Source: Salegentibacter salegens (lineage in GTDB: Bacteria > Bacteroidota > Bacteroidia > Flavobacteriales > Flavobacteriaceae). Taken from it: a DNA stretch of 64,000 bases. Shown one piece after another: positions 8,823 through 18,665 of the stretch. Made by a program: the position numbers and the translations under genes. The notes beneath the pieces were generated by a model that did not search any database, had not been told where the DNA came from, and was given only the letters and a program-made list of their open reading frames with translations. The DNA lies in the NCBI RefSeq assembly GCF_900142975.1, contig NZ_LT670848.1:3720001-3784000 (forward strand), read 5' to 3'. The first letter of the stretch is position 1; every line of letters begins with the position of its first letter.

Positions 8823-9641
8823 ATGTCCCCGCAAGAATTAACTGAACAGATCTTTAAAAAGAAATCGTTTTTATGCGTGGGACTTGATGTAGATATAGAC
8901 AGGATCCCGACCTATTTGTTATCTGAAGAAGATCCTATTTATGAATTCAATAAAGCGATTATAGACGCTACGCATAAATTTTGCGTGGCTTATAAGCCGA
9001 ATATCGCTTTTTATGAAGCCAACGGTGTGGAAGGCTGGCAGGCTTTAGAAAAAACAATCAATTACCTTCACCACGAATATCCTGAAATATATACCATTGC
9101 TGATGCTAAACGCGGTGATATTGGCAATACTTCCAGGATGTATGCTAAAACCTTTCTCCAGGATCTTGGATTCGATTCGGTAACCGTAGCGCCCTATATG
9201 GGAAAAGATTCGGTAGAGCCGTTTTTGGAGTTTGAAAATAGGCAGGCAATTTTATTGGCTTTAACCTCTAATGAAGGTGCTTTCGATTTTCAAACACAGC
9301 AAATAGACGGAGAAGAGCTTTATAAGAAAGTGCTTAAAACTTCTAAGACCTGGAAGAATTCCGAGAGGTTAATGTACGTGGTGGGCGCTACTAAAGCTGA
9401 ATATTTAAAAGAAATACGGGAAATAATTCCTGAAAACTTTATTTTGGTTCCCGGTGTTGGCGCGCAGGGTGGAAAACTGGAAGACGTATGTAAATACGGA
9501 ATGACAAAAAATGTAGGATTACTGGTAAACTCTTCCCGAAAGATTATTTATGCTTCAGAATCTTCGAATTTCGCTGAAATAGCCGGAGCCAGGGCTGAAG
9601 TGCTTCAGCAGCAAATGGCAGAGCAGTTGAATCAACTTTAA
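8823..9641 (+). CDS. pyrF: orotidine-5'-phosphate decarboxylase
   Basis: Decarboxylates OMP to UMP, the last step of de novo pyrimidine synthesis. The N-terminal [10 protein letters not shown] holds the first active-site Asp, YKPNIAFYE the conserved Lys, and [14 protein letters not shown] (about residues 97-110) the Asp-Lys-Asp catalytic array. VPGVGAQGG near residue 214 is the phosphate-binding loop. At 272 residues it belongs to the longer type 2 OMP decarboxylases. The next gene starts nine bases after its stop, suggesting joint transcription. Confidence 0.95.
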   Translation: MSPQELTEQIFKKKSFLCVGLDVDIDRIPTYLLSEEDPIYEFNKAIIDATHKFCVAYKPNIAFYEANGVEGWQALEKTINYLHHEYPEIYTIADAKRGDIGNTSRMYAKTFLQDLGFDSVTVAPYMGKDSVEPFLEFENRQAILLALTSNEGAFDFQTQQIDGEELYKKVLKTSKTWKNSERLMYVVGATKAEYLKEIREIIPENFILVPGVGAQGGKLEDVCKYGMTKNVGLLVNSSRKIIYASESSNFAEIAGARAEVLQQQMAEQLNQL

Positions 9642-9650
9642 TGTTTTAAG

Positions 9651-10424
9651 ATGGAAGTTAAAGATCAATTACAAAGAAAGATTTTCCTTCCAAAAACCCC
9701 AAAACGAATAATCTCTTTAGTGCCCAGTCAAACCGAACTTCTTGTTGATCTGGGGATGGAAGAAAATCTGGTTGGAATTACCAAATTCTGTGTACATCCT
9801 AAATATCTTCGAAAAGTCAAAACTATTGTTGGTGGTACAAAACAGGTGACACTTGAAAAAATAAAAGCTTTAAAGCCAGATATTATTCTGTGTAACAAAG
9901 AAGAAAATACTAAAGAAATGGTGGAGAAGCTGGAAGAAGTTGCTCCCGTTCACGTTTCAGATATTGTGAAAATTGAGGATGCTTTTGAATTGATGAATCA
10001 GTATGGCAAGATCTTTCACAAAGAAGCATTAGTGGAAACGATGGTGAATTCTGTTAGGAAAAAAATTGCTGCCCTACAGGAGCAACTCAAAGATAAACCG
10101 GTTAGAAAAGTAGCTTATTTTATTTGGAAAAAACCTTTAATGGTTACTGGTAAAGACACTTTTATAAATGAACTTTTAAAACTGAATAAGTTTGAAAATG
10201 TGTTTGCAGAATCAAGGTATCCTGAAACCTCTCTTAAAGAATTGAAAGCTAAAAACCCTGATTTACTTTTACTTTCATCTGAGCCATTTCCGTTTGAAGA
10301 AAAGCATAAAAAATATTTTTCAGACTTAAACGTAGAAATTAAACTGGTAGATGGTGAGTATTTTAGTTGGTACGGTTCCCGATTAATAAAAGCAATGGAC
10401 TATTTTAAAACGCTTAGCCTTTAA
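9651..10424 (+). CDS. helical-backbone metal receptor / cobalamin-type ABC substrate-binding protein without signal peptide
   Basis: 257 residues of the BtuF/FhuD-like class III binding-protein fold: PKRIISLVPSQTELLVDLG at the N-terminus, LKPDIILCNKE closing the first lobe, a long helix (residues 115-145), and a C-terminal lobe with NPDLLLLSSEPFPF. It is annotated in relatives as a cobalamin or iron-siderophore binding protein. No signal peptide or lipobox precedes the domain, and the start sits nine bases after pyrF, so a longer secreted form is unlikely. A cytoplasmic location is inferred. No permease or ATPase is adjacent. Confidence 0.72.
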   Translation: MEVKDQLQRKIFLPKTPKRIISLVPSQTELLVDLGMEENLVGITKFCVHPKYLRKVKTIVGGTKQVTLEKIKALKPDIILCNKEENTKEMVEKLEEVAPVHVSDIVKIEDAFELMNQYGKIFHKEALVETMVNSVRKKIAALQEQLKDKPVRKVAYFIWKKPLMVTGKDTFINELLKLNKFENVFAESRYPETSLKELKAKNPDLLLLSSEPFPFEEKHKKYFSDLNVEIKLVDGEYFSWYGSRLIKAMDYFKTLSL

Positions 10425-10603
10425 TGATCTATTTTATCATACTGCATTCTTCTAAGTTCCTTTAGAATTTTTTTTGCTCTTTCATTTAATCGGTCACTTT
10501 CCTCTTTATCGGTAAGCGCCAACTTATAAGATTTGTGCATAAGATGGGTGTACTTATCACAAAGGCATTCTTCTGTAGATTTTGTTTCAAAGATTTTGAA
10601 CAT
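10421..10603 (-). CDS. Lacal_2735 family small protein
   Basis: 60 residues, highly charged and helical (MFKIFETKSTEECL..., ending KILKELRRMQYDKIDH). It matches the general pattern of the flavobacterial Lacal_2735 family, whose function is unknown. The 3' end overlaps the stop of the convergent binding-protein gene by four bases. Confidence 0.65.
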   Translation of the reverse strand: MFKIFETKSTEECLCDKYTHLMHKSYKLALTDKEESDRLNERAKKILKELRRMQYDKIDH

Positions 10604-10711
10604 AATACTGTTTTCGTCTTTGATACAAATATAACTTGCGGAACCGCAAAGGATTGCTAAGTCTGCGTTAATCTTAGTCTAAAATATCCTTCTTCCTTCT
10701 TTAATATGTTA

Positions 10712-10757
10712 AAAAAATTAGATAAATCTGTGCTCTATAAGATTTATCTAATTTTTT
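10712..10757 (-). terminator. long-stem terminator after the DUF4197 gene
   Basis: Perfect 18-bp stem (arm AAAAAATTAGATAAATCT) around a 10-base loop, with six T residues at the 3' arm in either direction. It lies 46 bases downstream of the DUF4197 stop on the - strand. The rest of the 200-base spacer shows nothing clear. Confidence 0.85.
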
Positions 10758-10802
10758 CGTGTATAACATTAAAGTATTTGTTCTAAATCTTAAAATAGTA
10801 TT

Positions 10803-11510
10803 CTAATATTGATTGTCCTGTAAGGCGAAAACTCGTTGTAAAAGATTTGTAGTTCTTGCTGAAACTTTTTCCCTGATCTCTTTTTCCTCAACAGCGATCA
10901 TGGTGTAGACTCCTTCTAGTGCTTGGTTGGTAACATAATCTGCAAGGTCCGGATTTACGTTGCTGGTAAGAGGCAGGCTATTATACCGGTTAATAATATT
11001 GCTCCAAACTTGAGTGGCACCAACTTTTTCGAGTGAATTGGTCACTACAGGATTAAATTTGCTGTAAAGTGGTTCTTCGGTTTTTCCGGTAAGATATAAA
11101 GTAGCCGCATTGTTTTCGCCTAATAGAATGTTTCTGGCATCATTAAACGTAATCTCTTTTACGGCATTCACAAAAATTGGAGTTGCTTCTTTAACTGCTT
11201 CTTCGGCAGCCTTGTTTAATACTTTTAAGCCTTCATCGGCTAAGGCATCTAAGCCAACATCGCGCAAAGTTTTATCTACTTTTTGTAATTCTGGCGGTAA
11301 GGTTATTCTTACCAATTCATTGCTGTAAAACCCGTTTTCTTCGGTGAGTTTGGTCACTTGTTTTTCAATTCCCATATCTAAAGCCTGGCGTAAACCTGAA
11401 GCGATCTCGGTGTTACTAACACCGGCTTGAGGATATTGACTGGCGATTTCCTGAAGTTCAGCACAGGATGAAAATAAGAAAATACTAAGGATAAGGCATA
11501 ATTTTTTCAT
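10803..11510 (-). CDS. DUF4197 lipoprotein
   Basis: 235 residues. A lipoprotein signal with lipobox FSSC (Cys at residue 16) predicts anchoring in the envelope. The body is helical and fits DUF4197: SNTEIASGLRQALDMGIEKQV near the N-terminus, then TFNDARNILLGENNAATLYL and a conserved C-terminal LEGVYTMIAVEEKEIR. Function of the family is unknown. It has its own strong terminator and is followed upstream by purU in the same direction after a 63-base gap. Confidence 0.85.
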   Translation of the reverse strand: MKKLCLILSIFLFSSCAELQEIASQYPQAGVSNTEIASGLRQALDMGIEKQVTKLTEENGFYSNELVRITLPPELQKVDKTLRDVGLDALADEGLKVLNKAAEEAVKEATPIFVNAVKEITFNDARNILLGENNAATLYLTGKTEEPLYSKFNPVVTNSLEKVGATQVWSNIINRYNSLPLTSNVNPDLADYVTNQALEGVYTMIAVEEKEIREKVSARTTNLLQRVFALQDNQY

Positions 11511-11573
11511 AGCGTAGCTTTTTTACAAATGTATCATTTTTGCATTAAGATGAATCGCCCGGGAAAACAGCTA

Positions 11574-12425
11574 TTAGGTAAAAACTATGGTTTTGTTGTT
11601 AAAAACCAAAGTTTTTCTTTCAATATGATATTTTACTCCCTTGGCCAGAACAATTTTTTCTAAGTCTCTTCCTTTTAAAATAAGGTCTTTAATTGAATGG
11701 CTATGTGAAATGCGGGTAATATCCTGTTCAATTATGGGTCCTGCGTCAAGCTCTTCAGTGACATAGTGACTGGTAGCTCCAATTATTTTCACGCCTCTTT
11801 TGTAGGCTAGGTGATACGGTTTGGCTCCGGCAAAGGCAGGTAAGAAAGAGTGATGAATATTAATGATTCGATTTGGGAAGGCTGCTATTAAAGATTTTGG
11901 GATTATTTGCATATACCTGGCCAGAACAATAAAATCTACTTTTTCTTTTTGAAGCAATTGAAGCTGGATTTCAGCAGCTTTTTCTTTTGTATTGGGTGTT
12001 ACCGGAATATGATAAAACGGAATTCCAAAATTCTGTGCTACCTGTTCAAGGTCTTTGTGGTTACTCATAATTAAGGGAATATCCACTTTAAGTTCGTCAG
12101 ATTTAAATCTGCTTAAAATATCATAAAGACAATGATCATATTTAGAGACAAAAACGGCCATCCTTGGTTTTGCACTGGCTGAGTACATTTGCCAGGACAT
12201 ATCATATTTTTTAGCTACAGTTTCTTTAAATTCATCTTTAGTAATACTAATATTGGTTTGCGCTTTAAACTCACATTCTAAGCGCATAAAAAAAACAGTG
12301 TTCTCTACGTCTACATATTGGTCTATATAAATAATATTGCCCTGCCTTTTATAAAAGAAGGAAGTAACGTGGGCAATAATTCCTGAAGTATCGGGGCAGT
12401 GAATAAGGAGCGTAATTTTTGACAT
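11574..12425 (-). CDS. purU: formyltetrahydrofolate deformylase
   Basis: Hydrolyses 10-formyl-THF to THF and formate, balancing one-carbon pools. Residues 1-80 are an ACT domain (LLIHCPDTSGIIAHVTSFF). The catalytic formyltransferase-like domain follows, with ILSRFKSDEL, the Asn-His-Asp active-site elements IINIHHSFLPAFAGAKPY (about 189-206) and GATSHYVTEELDAGPIIEQ (about 216-234). Length 283 residues is typical. The sensing ACT domain normally responds to glycine and methionine. Confidence 0.94.
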   Translation of the reverse strand: MSKITLLIHCPDTSGIIAHVTSFFYKRQGNIIYIDQYVDVENTVFFMRLECEFKAQTNISITKDEFKETVAKKYDMSWQMYSASAKPRMAVFVSKYDHCLYDILSRFKSDELKVDIPLIMSNHKDLEQVAQNFGIPFYHIPVTPNTKEKAAEIQLQLLQKEKVDFIVLARYMQIIPKSLIAAFPNRIINIHHSFLPAFAGAKPYHLAYKRGVKIIGATSHYVTEELDAGPIIEQDITRISHSHSIKDLILKGRDLEKIVLAKGVKYHIERKTLVFNNKTIVFT

Positions 12426-12566
12426 AGCAAGACTTTAGGGTTCTAAAATTAAACATTTCGGGCTGATTCAGAATAGCAGAATTCAGAATTATAATAATAT
12501 CACAGCAGGAGCTTTAGAATTACAATTTTCGTAAATTGCAGGTTCAAATTTCAGAAATAATTAGCA

Positions 12567-15500
12567 ATGGAACAACAAAAGCCATATTCGCCTAAAAATA
12601 AGATAAGAATTGTAACTGCAGCTTCACTTTTTGATGGGCACGACGCGGCTATAAATATAATGCGTAGAATCATCCAGTCTACCGGAGTTGAGGTAATTCA
12701 CCTTGGTCACGACCGTAGTGTAGATGAGGTTGTGAACTGCGCTATCCAGGAAGATGCACAAGCCATCGCGATGACTTCCTACCAGGGCGGGCATACCGAA
12801 TATTTTAAGTATATGCACGATTTGCTTCAGGAGAAAAACGCCGGTCATATCGCTATTTTTGGCGGTGGCGGTGGAGTGATTCTTCCAGAAGAAATTAAGG
12901 AGTTGATGGACTACGGAATAACCCGAATTTATGCACCAGATGATGGGCGTGAAATGGGGCTCCAGGGGATGATTAACGATATGGTAAAGCGCGTAGATAC
13001 TGAAACTCGTGCTTTGGTTGAAGAAAAATCTGTTGCTGAAGATTTAAAAGATAAAAATGTAAATACCATTGCGAGGCTTATTTCCCTTGCCGAAAATAAA
13101 CACGATTCCTTTCTTCATCATTTTGAGCCTTTGAGAAAAGAGACCGGAAAAAGCAAAATTCCTGTGCTGGGAATTACGGGAACCGGTGGTTCTGGGAAAT
13201 CCAGTTTGGTAGATGAACTGGTACGCCGATTTTTAAGCGATTTTTCTGATAAAAATATCGGAATTATTTCTGTAGATCCTTCTAAACGTAAAACCGGCGG
13301 GGCTTTATTGGGAGATAGAATTAGAATGAATGCCATAAATAGTGAGCACGTTTATATGCGTTCGTTGGCCACACGCCAGTCTAATCTCGCCCTTTCAAAA
13401 CACGTGGCAGAAGCCGTAGAGGTTTTAAAAGCTGCTGAATTCGATTTAATTATCCTGGAAACTTCGGGAATTGGCCAGAGTGATACCGAAATCATGGATC
13501 ATTCTGATGTTGCTTTATATGTAATGACCCCTGAATTTGGTGCGGCTACGCAACTGGAGAAAATAGATATGCTGGATTTTGCCGATCTGGTAGCGATAAA
13601 TAAATTCGATAAACGGGGCGCTCAAGATGCCTTGCGTGATGTTAAAAAACAATATCAGCGTAACCATCAATTATGGCACGAAGATGCTGATAAACTACCG
13701 GTTTTTGGAACTATAGCTTCTCAGTTTAACGATCCGGGGATGAATACCTTGTATCGTGAAATTATGGATACGATTGCTGAAAAAACCAAAGCCGATCTAA
13801 ATTCTACCTTTGAGATTTCTGCAGAAATGAGCGAAAAGATCTTCGTAATTCCACCAAAACGAACACGTTATCTTTCAGAAATTGCCGAAAATAACCGGAG
13901 CTACGATGAAAAATCGGCAAGTCAGGCCGAAGTAGCCCAAAAACTATATGGCGTTTTTAAAACAATCGAGTCGGTTTCAGGTTTGGATTTAACCAATAAT
14001 CAATCACAATATTTAGAAAAGCACGGTATTAATCAGGAAGAAATAAATGACTTTGCCGAAGATTCCCAAAAGGATTTTCTAAAGTTGCTTTTCGCAGAAT
14101 TTGACCGGGTAAAAATGGATCTCGATCCTTATAACTGGGAAGTGATACAGAGCTGGCAGGAAAAAGTTACTAGATATGTGGAGCCTGTTTATTCATTTAA
14201 AGTTCGGGATAAGGAGATCAAGATAGATACGCATACCAAATCTTTATCACACACTCAAATTCCTAAAGTTTCCCTGCCAAAGTATAAAGCCTGGGGAGAT
14301 ATTTTAAAATGGTGCCTTCAGGAAAATGTTCCGGGAGAATTTCCTTATACCGCCGGGCTTTACCCGTTTAAACGCCAGGGGGAAGATCCCACCAGGATGT
14401 TTGCCGGTGAAGGAGGACCTGAGCGTACCAACCGTCGATTTCATTATGTAAGTATGGGCTTGCCGGCAAAGAGGCTTTCTACCGCTTTCGATTCGGTTAC
14501 CCTTTACGGAAACGATCCTGATGAACGTCCCGATATTTATGGAAAAATAGGAAATTCGGGAGTTTCTATTTGCTGTTTGGATGATGCCAAAAAGCTCTAT
14601 TCCGGATTTGATTTAGCAGATGCGATGACTTCGGTGAGTATGACTATAAATGGACCGGCACCTATGTTGCTCGGTTTCTTTATGAATGCCGCCATAGATC
14701 AGCAATGTGAAAAGTATATCAAAGAAAATGAACTGGAAGATAAGGTTGAAGCAAAGTATAAAGAACTTTACGATGATCGTGGCTTAGATCGTCCCGTTTA
14801 TCGTGGAGATCTACCCGAAGGAAATAATGGCCTTGGCTTAATGCTTTTAGGACTTACTGGTGACCAGGTTTTACCAGCAGAAATTTATGCTGAAATTAAA
14901 GAAAAAACCATTAGCGTGGTTCGGGGAACAGTGCAAGCAGATATTTTAAAAGAAGACCAGGCGCAAAATACCTGTATTTTTTCTACGGAATTCGCACTAC
15001 GTTTAATGGGAGATGTTCAGGAGTATTTTATTAAAGAAAAAGTAAGGAATTTTTATTCAGTTTCTATTTCAGGATACCATATTGCTGAAGCCGGTGCCAA
15101 CCCTATTACTCAGTTGGCATTTACATTGGCCAATGGTTTCACTTACGTAGAATATTATTTAAGCCGCGGAATGGATATCAATAAATTTGGTCCCAATTTA
15201 TCGTTCTTCTTTTCTAACGGAATTGATCCCGAATATGCGGTAATTGGTAGGGTAGCCAGAAAAATCTGGTCTAAAGCACTGAAACATAAATACGGCGCAA
15301 ACCCAAGGGCGCAAATGTTGAAATACCATATCCAGACTTCAGGAAGATCACTGCACGCGCAAGAGATTGATTTTAATGACATTAGAACTACGCTACAGGC
15401 TTTATACGCGATTTACGACAACTGTAATTCGTTGCACACCAACGCCTACGATGAAGCGATTACTACGCCAACAGAAGCTTCAGTAAGGAGGGCAATGGCC

Positions 15501-16022
15501 ATTCAGTTGATTATCAACAAAGAACTGGGGCTTGCGAAAAACGAGAATCCAATTCAGGGATCTTTCATTATCGAAGAGTTAACCGATCTTGTGGAAGATG
15601 CCGTTTTAACCGAGTTTGACCGAATCACAGAAAGAGGAGGCGTACTTGGTGCAATGGAAACTATGTACCAACGTGGAAAAATCCAGGAGGAAAGTTTGCA
15701 TTATGAAACTTTAAAACATAATGGCGATTATCCAATTATTGGTGTAAATACCTTCTTGAGTTCTACCGGTTCGCCAACGGTTACGCCGGGAGAAGTAATA
15801 AGAGCCACAGAAGAAGAAAAACAACACCAGCTTAAAACCCTGAACACGCTTCATGAAGCTAAAGAAGATTCCGCTGAAGAAGCTTTGGAGAAAATAAGAG
15901 AAGCCTCAATTAAAAATGAGAATATTTTTAAGGAATTAATGGAAGCCACTAAAGTTTGTTCCCTTGGCCAAATAACCAAGGCGATGTTTGAAGTTGGTGG
16001 GCAGTATAGAAGAAATATGTAA
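12567..16022 (+). CDS. icmF: fused isobutyryl-CoA mutase with built-in G-protein chaperone
   Basis: Adenosylcobalamin enzyme that interconverts isobutyryl-CoA and n-butyryl-CoA or similar branched acyl-CoAs. Domain order is that of IcmF: B12-binding domain (residues 1-140; [11 protein letters not shown] supplies the lower axial His25, and GGGGGV follows), a MeaB-like GTPase ([14 protein letters not shown] about residues 203-216, then NKFDKRGA about 345), a linker, and the TIM-barrel mutase domain from about 560 ([19 protein letters not shown]). 1151 residues, intact. Maintenance of its cofactor fits the adenosyltransferase at 62193-62765; a separate MeaB is at 50376-51464. Confidence 0.92.
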   Translation: MEQQKPYSPKNKIRIVTAASLFDGHDAAINIMRRIIQSTGVEVIHLGHDRSVDEVVNCAIQEDAQAIAMTSYQGGHTEYFKYMHDLLQEKNAGHIAIFGGGGGVILPEEIKELMDYGITRIYAPDDGREMGLQGMINDMVKRVDTETRALVEEKSVAEDLKDKNVNTIARLISLAENKHDSFLHHFEPLRKETGKSKIPVLGITGTGGSGKSSLVDELVRRFLSDFSDKNIGIISVDPSKRKTGGALLGDRIRMNAINSEHVYMRSLATRQSNLALSKHVAEAVEVLKAAEFDLIILETSGIGQSDTEIMDHSDVALYVMTPEFGAATQLEKIDMLDFADLVAINKFDKRGAQDALRDVKKQYQRNHQLWHEDADKLPVFGTIASQFNDPGMNTLYREIMDTIAEKTKADLNSTFEISAEMSEKIFVIPPKRTRYLSEIAENNRSYDEKSASQAEVAQKLYGVFKTIESVSGLDLTNNQSQYLEKHGINQEEINDFAEDSQKDFLKLLFAEFDRVKMDLDPYNWEVIQSWQEKVTRYVEPVYSFKVRDKEIKIDTHTKSLSHTQIPKVSLPKYKAWGDILKWCLQENVPGEFPYTAGLYPFKRQGEDPTRMFAGEGGPERTNRRFHYVSMGLPAKRLSTAFDSVTLYGNDPDERPDIYGKIGNSGVSICCLDDAKKLYSGFDLADAMTSVSMTINGPAPMLLGFFMNAAIDQQCEKYIKENELEDKVEAKYKELYDDRGLDRPVYRGDLPEGNNGLGLMLLGLTGDQVLPAEIYAEIKEKTISVVRGTVQADILKEDQAQNTCIFSTEFALRLMGDVQEYFIKEKVRNFYSVSISGYHIAEAGANPITQLAFTLANGFTYVEYYLSRGMDINKFGPNLSFFFSNGIDPEYAVIGRVARKIWSKALKHKYGANPRAQMLKYHIQTSGRSLHAQEIDFNDIRTTLQALYAIYDNCNSLHTNAYDEAITTPTEASVRRAMAIQLIINKELGLAKNENPIQGSFIIEELTDLVEDAVLTEFDRITERGGVLGAMETMYQRGKIQEESLHYETLKHNGDYPIIGVNTFLSSTGSPTVTPGEVIRATEEEKQHQLKTLNTLHEAKEDSAEEALEKIREASIKNENIFKELMEATKVCSLGQITKAMFEVGGQYRRNM

Positions 16023-16031
16023 GCAGAGAGC

Positions 16032-16064
16032 CACATTCCCAAAACGAAAAGTTTTGGGAATGTG
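16032..16064. repeat. perfect 14-bp stem hairpin after icmF
   Basis: CACATTCCCAAAAC, loop GAAAA, GTTTTGGGAATGTG. It starts nine bases after the icmF stop but has no T-run, so it may be an mRNA-end stabiliser rather than a simple terminator. Its right arm is the start of the 54-base repeat listed next. Confidence 0.75.
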
Positions 16065-16105
16065 TGCGAATCGCTTATCCCGATGAGCGCAGCGATATTG
16101 GGATC
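16052..16105. repeat. 54-bp repeat, copy 1
   Basis: Starts TTTTGGGAATGTGTGCGAA and holds an internal hairpin with arms ATCCCGAT and ATATTGGGAT. It is identical to 16140-16193 except for one base (T at 16099, C at 16187). Confidence 0.85.
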
Positions 16106-16139
16106 TATAGCACCGGAATGTTTTTGGCAGCAATTGTTT

Positions 16140-16193
16140 TTTTGGGAATGTGTGCGAATCGCTTATCCCGATGAGCGCAGCGATATCGGGATC
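16140..16193. repeat. 54-bp repeat, copy 2
   Basis: Second copy, 88 bases downstream of the first. Here the internal arms ATCCCGAT and ATCGGGAT pair perfectly. A third, degenerate hairpin (ATCCCAATG / CATTGGGAT) lies at 16250-16279. The rest of the 525-base icmF-marC spacer shows no gene. Confidence 0.85.
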
Positions 16194-16463
16194 TTACGAA
16201 GAAAAATTTTCCTGAAGCAATTTTGCTTTAGAACTATAAACAAATTAATTATCCCAATGCGCGATAGCCCCATTGGGATTTTGTGCATTATTTAGGGGGA
16301 TCCTTACCAAAAGGCTTGTCATCATTGGGGCATTTATTATTGTGATTTATTCCCTTAATTCTATAATGCCTTGATCCATTTTTAGGATTTCTTCAGTTTT
16401 TAAAAAAGAGGTAAGTCACTATAATTATCAAGGTTCATAGTGCTTAAAAATTTTATCTTTTTT

Positions 16464-16496
16464 ATTGGGTGGGGCTAAAATTTCAGATTAATTTTG
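16464..16496 (+). promoter_or_regulatory. candidate promoter of the MarC gene
   Basis: ATTG at 16464-16467 and TAATTTTG at 16489-16496, spaced 21 bases apart, fit the Bacteroidota TTTG/TAnnTTTG promoter. The start codon is 52 bases downstream. Confidence 0.4.
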
Positions 16497-16547
16497 CAGC
16501 TTCTTAATTTTAACATGTAATTTCTTAAGTGCCAAAAATATAAAGCT

Positions 16548-17159
16548 ATGGAAAATATCTGGTTGTATGCCATAGGCGCGTTTACCGCATTCTTCGCGAT
16601 TAATAATCCCGTTGGAAATATCCCAATATTCCTGAGCCTTACAAAACAGGCCGATGGAAAAAGAAAGCGATTTATTTCTAAAAAAGCGACTTTTACGGCC
16701 TTCATTATTGTAACCGGATTTGTTCTTTTAGGAAAATATATCTTTCAACTTTTTGGTTTAACTATTCCTGCCTTTAAGATCACTGGCGGAATTCTTGTGT
16801 TTTTTGTGGGTTTTGAGATGATTAGGGCTCAACAATCCAGTATTGATAACCAAACGGCAATTGATTTTAATGAAGGGATCTCTATTTCACCTTTGGCAAT
16901 TCCTATTCTGGCCGGCCCGGGAACTATCATTACCGCGATGAATTACACTACTACCGCCAGTTATATGGATATGGGGATTATTGTAGCTATGTTTGGGTTG
17001 ATTATGATCTTAAATCACCTTGCTTTTATTTCCAGTGACTACTTAGTACGGTTTATTGGTCAGAACAAGATTATTGTGATCGAGAAAATCATGGGACTAA
17101 TAATTGCAATTATTGGAACCAATATGTTGATTGAAGGAATTAAAATCGCTTTCTTTTAA
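16548..17159 (+). CDS. MarC family integral membrane protein
   Basis: 203 residues with six predicted membrane spans. The MarC/YhgN signature is visible: FFAINNPVGNIPIFLSLT (residues 14-31), FKITGGILVFFVGFEMI (about 77-93), and SPLAIPILAGPGTIITAM (about 113-130). Members are cytoplasmic-membrane proteins of uncertain transport function; the old link to multiple antibiotic resistance has not held up in E. coli. The convergent neighbour ends 21 bases after its stop. Confidence 0.88.
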   Translation: MENIWLYAIGAFTAFFAINNPVGNIPIFLSLTKQADGKRKRFISKKATFTAFIIVTGFVLLGKYIFQLFGLTIPAFKITGGILVFFVGFEMIRAQQSSIDNQTAIDFNEGISISPLAIPILAGPGTIITAMNYTTTASYMDMGIIVAMFGLIMILNHLAFISSDYLVRFIGQNKIIVIEKIMGLIIAIIGTNMLIEGIKIAFF

Positions 17160-17180
17160 AAGGCACGAAATTGAAGTAAA

Positions 17181-17585
17181 CTAGGCTTTTCTAATTTGCT
17201 GAATCCAATCGGCGATCATTTTATCGAAAATCTGAATTTCTTTCTTTAAAAGCGCCAAAAATTCACTTTCCCTCACTCCGGAAAATTCCAGGTTTTTACA
17301 AAGTAATTTTAAGCTTCTACTCGCCTTTCTAATATTTCGAATGCGCTCTAAGCGCGATTCTTGATTTTTTGCTGTTGCTACAGAAGCAACACCAGGTGCA
17401 AGTTGAAGCGATTCGGTAACAAGGTCTCCAGCATACCTGTCTTTTGTGCTGGCCGAAAACCCCATTTCCACAACGTGCTTATCTTGCGTAAAATGCACAG
17501 CCATTGCCCTGGAAATTTTGAATATTTCCAGTGCTTTACAATATACCGGCATTAGGTAAGTGTTATTAATAAGAGGCTTTGACAT
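17181..17585 (-). CDS. alpha-helical protein, possibly four-helix-bundle (bAvd-like)
   Basis: 134 residues from the ATG at 17585; a GTG five codons earlier is also possible. Predicted to be helical throughout, with a Lys/Arg-rich C-terminal half (LERIRNIRKASRSLKLLCKNLEF). The spacing of helices and the motif LQLAPGVASVATAKNQESR suggest the diversity-element Avd / S23-type four-helix bundle, but there is no reverse transcriptase or template repeat nearby, so no such role is claimed. Divergent from the Lrp regulator with a 115-base shared upstream region. Confidence 0.5.
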   Translation of the reverse strand: MSKPLINNTYLMPVYCKALEIFKISRAMAVHFTQDKHVVEMGFSASTKDRYAGDLVTESLQLAPGVASVATAKNQESRLERIRNIRKASRSLKLLCKNLEFSGVRESEFLALLKKEIQIFDKMIADWIQQIRKA

Positions 17586-17628
17586 TTGATTTAATTTCAC
17601 AATAAAATTAAAGAGAAATTAAATATCT

Positions 17629-17636
17629 TATCTTTG
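17629..17636 (+). promoter_or_regulatory. possible -7 box of the Lrp regulator
   Basis: TATCTTTG fits TAnnTTTG and lies 65 bases upstream of the ATG at 17701. No clear -33 TTTG is seen. Confidence 0.3.
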
Positions 17637-17700
17637 TATTTTAGCCTTGAAATTAGATTTTACCTTTATACAAAAGGTATTACTCCTTAAAAACTTTAAT

Positions 17701-18156
17701 ATGCAAATAGATGAACTAAACTGGGCCATCTTAACCAGCTTACAGAAAAATGCCCGATATTCTTTCGCCGAAATTGGGCGTGAGATAGGATTAAGTTCTC
17801 CTGCAGTAGCAGAAAGGGTAAAAAAAATGGAAGATGCCGGGATTATAAAAGGGTATAAAACCCAAATATCCTATCATAAGACCGGCCATCAATTAAAAGC
17901 TATAATTACCCTCCGGGCCTTCATGGGAAGGTTAAAACCATTTCTGGAAAAAGTAAAAGACTTTAAGGAAGTGAGTAATTGTTATCGCATTACTGGGAAC
18001 GAGAATATTATAATGGACGTCGTCTTGAGGGATCAGGCTCATCTAGAAGAATTTATAGATAAATTAATCACTTATGGAGAAACAAAAACCCATATTGTGC
18101 TCTCTCAGGTAGTAGAATTCGCGCCAATAGATGGGAACAAGATGAAACTATCTTAA
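17701..18156 (+). CDS. Lrp/AsnC family transcriptional regulator
   Basis: 151 residues from the ATG at 17701; an in-frame TTG at 17647 would add 18 residues that are outside the family alignment. Residues 3-60 form the winged helix-turn-helix (IDELNWAILTSLQKNARYSFAEIGREIGLS, then VAERVKKMEDAGIIKGY). The C-terminal RAM effector domain contains VSNCYRITGNENIIMDVV, the usual ligand-binding region. It probably controls amino-acid metabolism genes and itself. The divergent helical gene is a possible target. Confidence 0.88.
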   Translation: MQIDELNWAILTSLQKNARYSFAEIGREIGLSSPAVAERVKKMEDAGIIKGYKTQISYHKTGHQLKAIITLRAFMGRLKPFLEKVKDFKEVSNCYRITGNENIIMDVVLRDQAHLEEFIDKLITYGETKTHIVLSQVVEFAPIDGNKMKLS

Positions 18157-18366
18157 ATTTTAGTGAATACCCGTTTTTGGTGATTTGTAAGTACCTAATT
18201 TTCTGTAGTTATATTTTATATTTTAGTTAAAATAACTCCTTTCTTAAGCAGATTTTAACGAATTCCTAAAACCGATATTTGTTTTAGTTAAATTATAGCA
18301 AATTGTAATTTTATTAATAGCATCACGACTATACAGTACCTATTTTTACCTAAAAGAAATTGCATT

Positions 18367-18561
18367 ATGAGAAAGTACAGTACATTATTCCTAATTGTGG
18401 CCGTGTTAACCGGTGCAATAGGATTTTCCGGATTAAGTTTTGCCGGTATTGAAGTAGTGAGGGTGTTGTTTTTAATCTTTGCAGATTTACTTGTGGTCTC
18501 TTTAGTTGCCCGTCTTTTCTTTAGAAATGACAGTTTGAAATTGCAACGTATTAAAAAATAA
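18367..18561 (+). CDS. DUF1328 family small membrane protein
   Basis: 64 residues with two membrane spans. The pattern LTGAIGFSGLSFAGIEVVRVLFLIFADLLVVSLV matches the YtjA/DUF1328 layout (gly-rich first span, hinge, second span), broken here only for description. Function unknown; relatives are often stress induced. A terminator follows 25 bases after the stop. Confidence 0.75.
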   Translation: MRKYSTLFLIVAVLTGAIGFSGLSFAGIEVVRVLFLIFADLLVVSLVARLFFRNDSLKLQRIKK

Positions 18562-18585
18562 AATCTACCACCTATATAGTTATCT

Positions 18586-18615
18586 AGCCTTCATCTTTAG
18601 ATGAGGGCTTTTTTA
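18586..18615 (+). terminator. terminator after the DUF1328 gene
   Basis: Arms AGCCTTCATCT and AGATGAGGGCT (one G-T pair) with a two-base apex, followed by TTTTTTAT. Confidence 0.85.
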
Positions 18616-18665
18616 TGCACGATCTTTGATATCTATGTTTATATTTATAGTAATTATGTGATATT

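Noticed and set aside
16023..16547. Short CRISPR-like array
   Set aside because: Only two 54-base repeats with an internal palindrome and a 34-base interval, and no cas genes; better explained as duplicated hairpin elements.
17181..17585. Diversity-generating retroelement suggested by an Avd-like helical protein
   Set aside because: No reverse transcriptase, no template/variable repeat pair and no target gene nearby.
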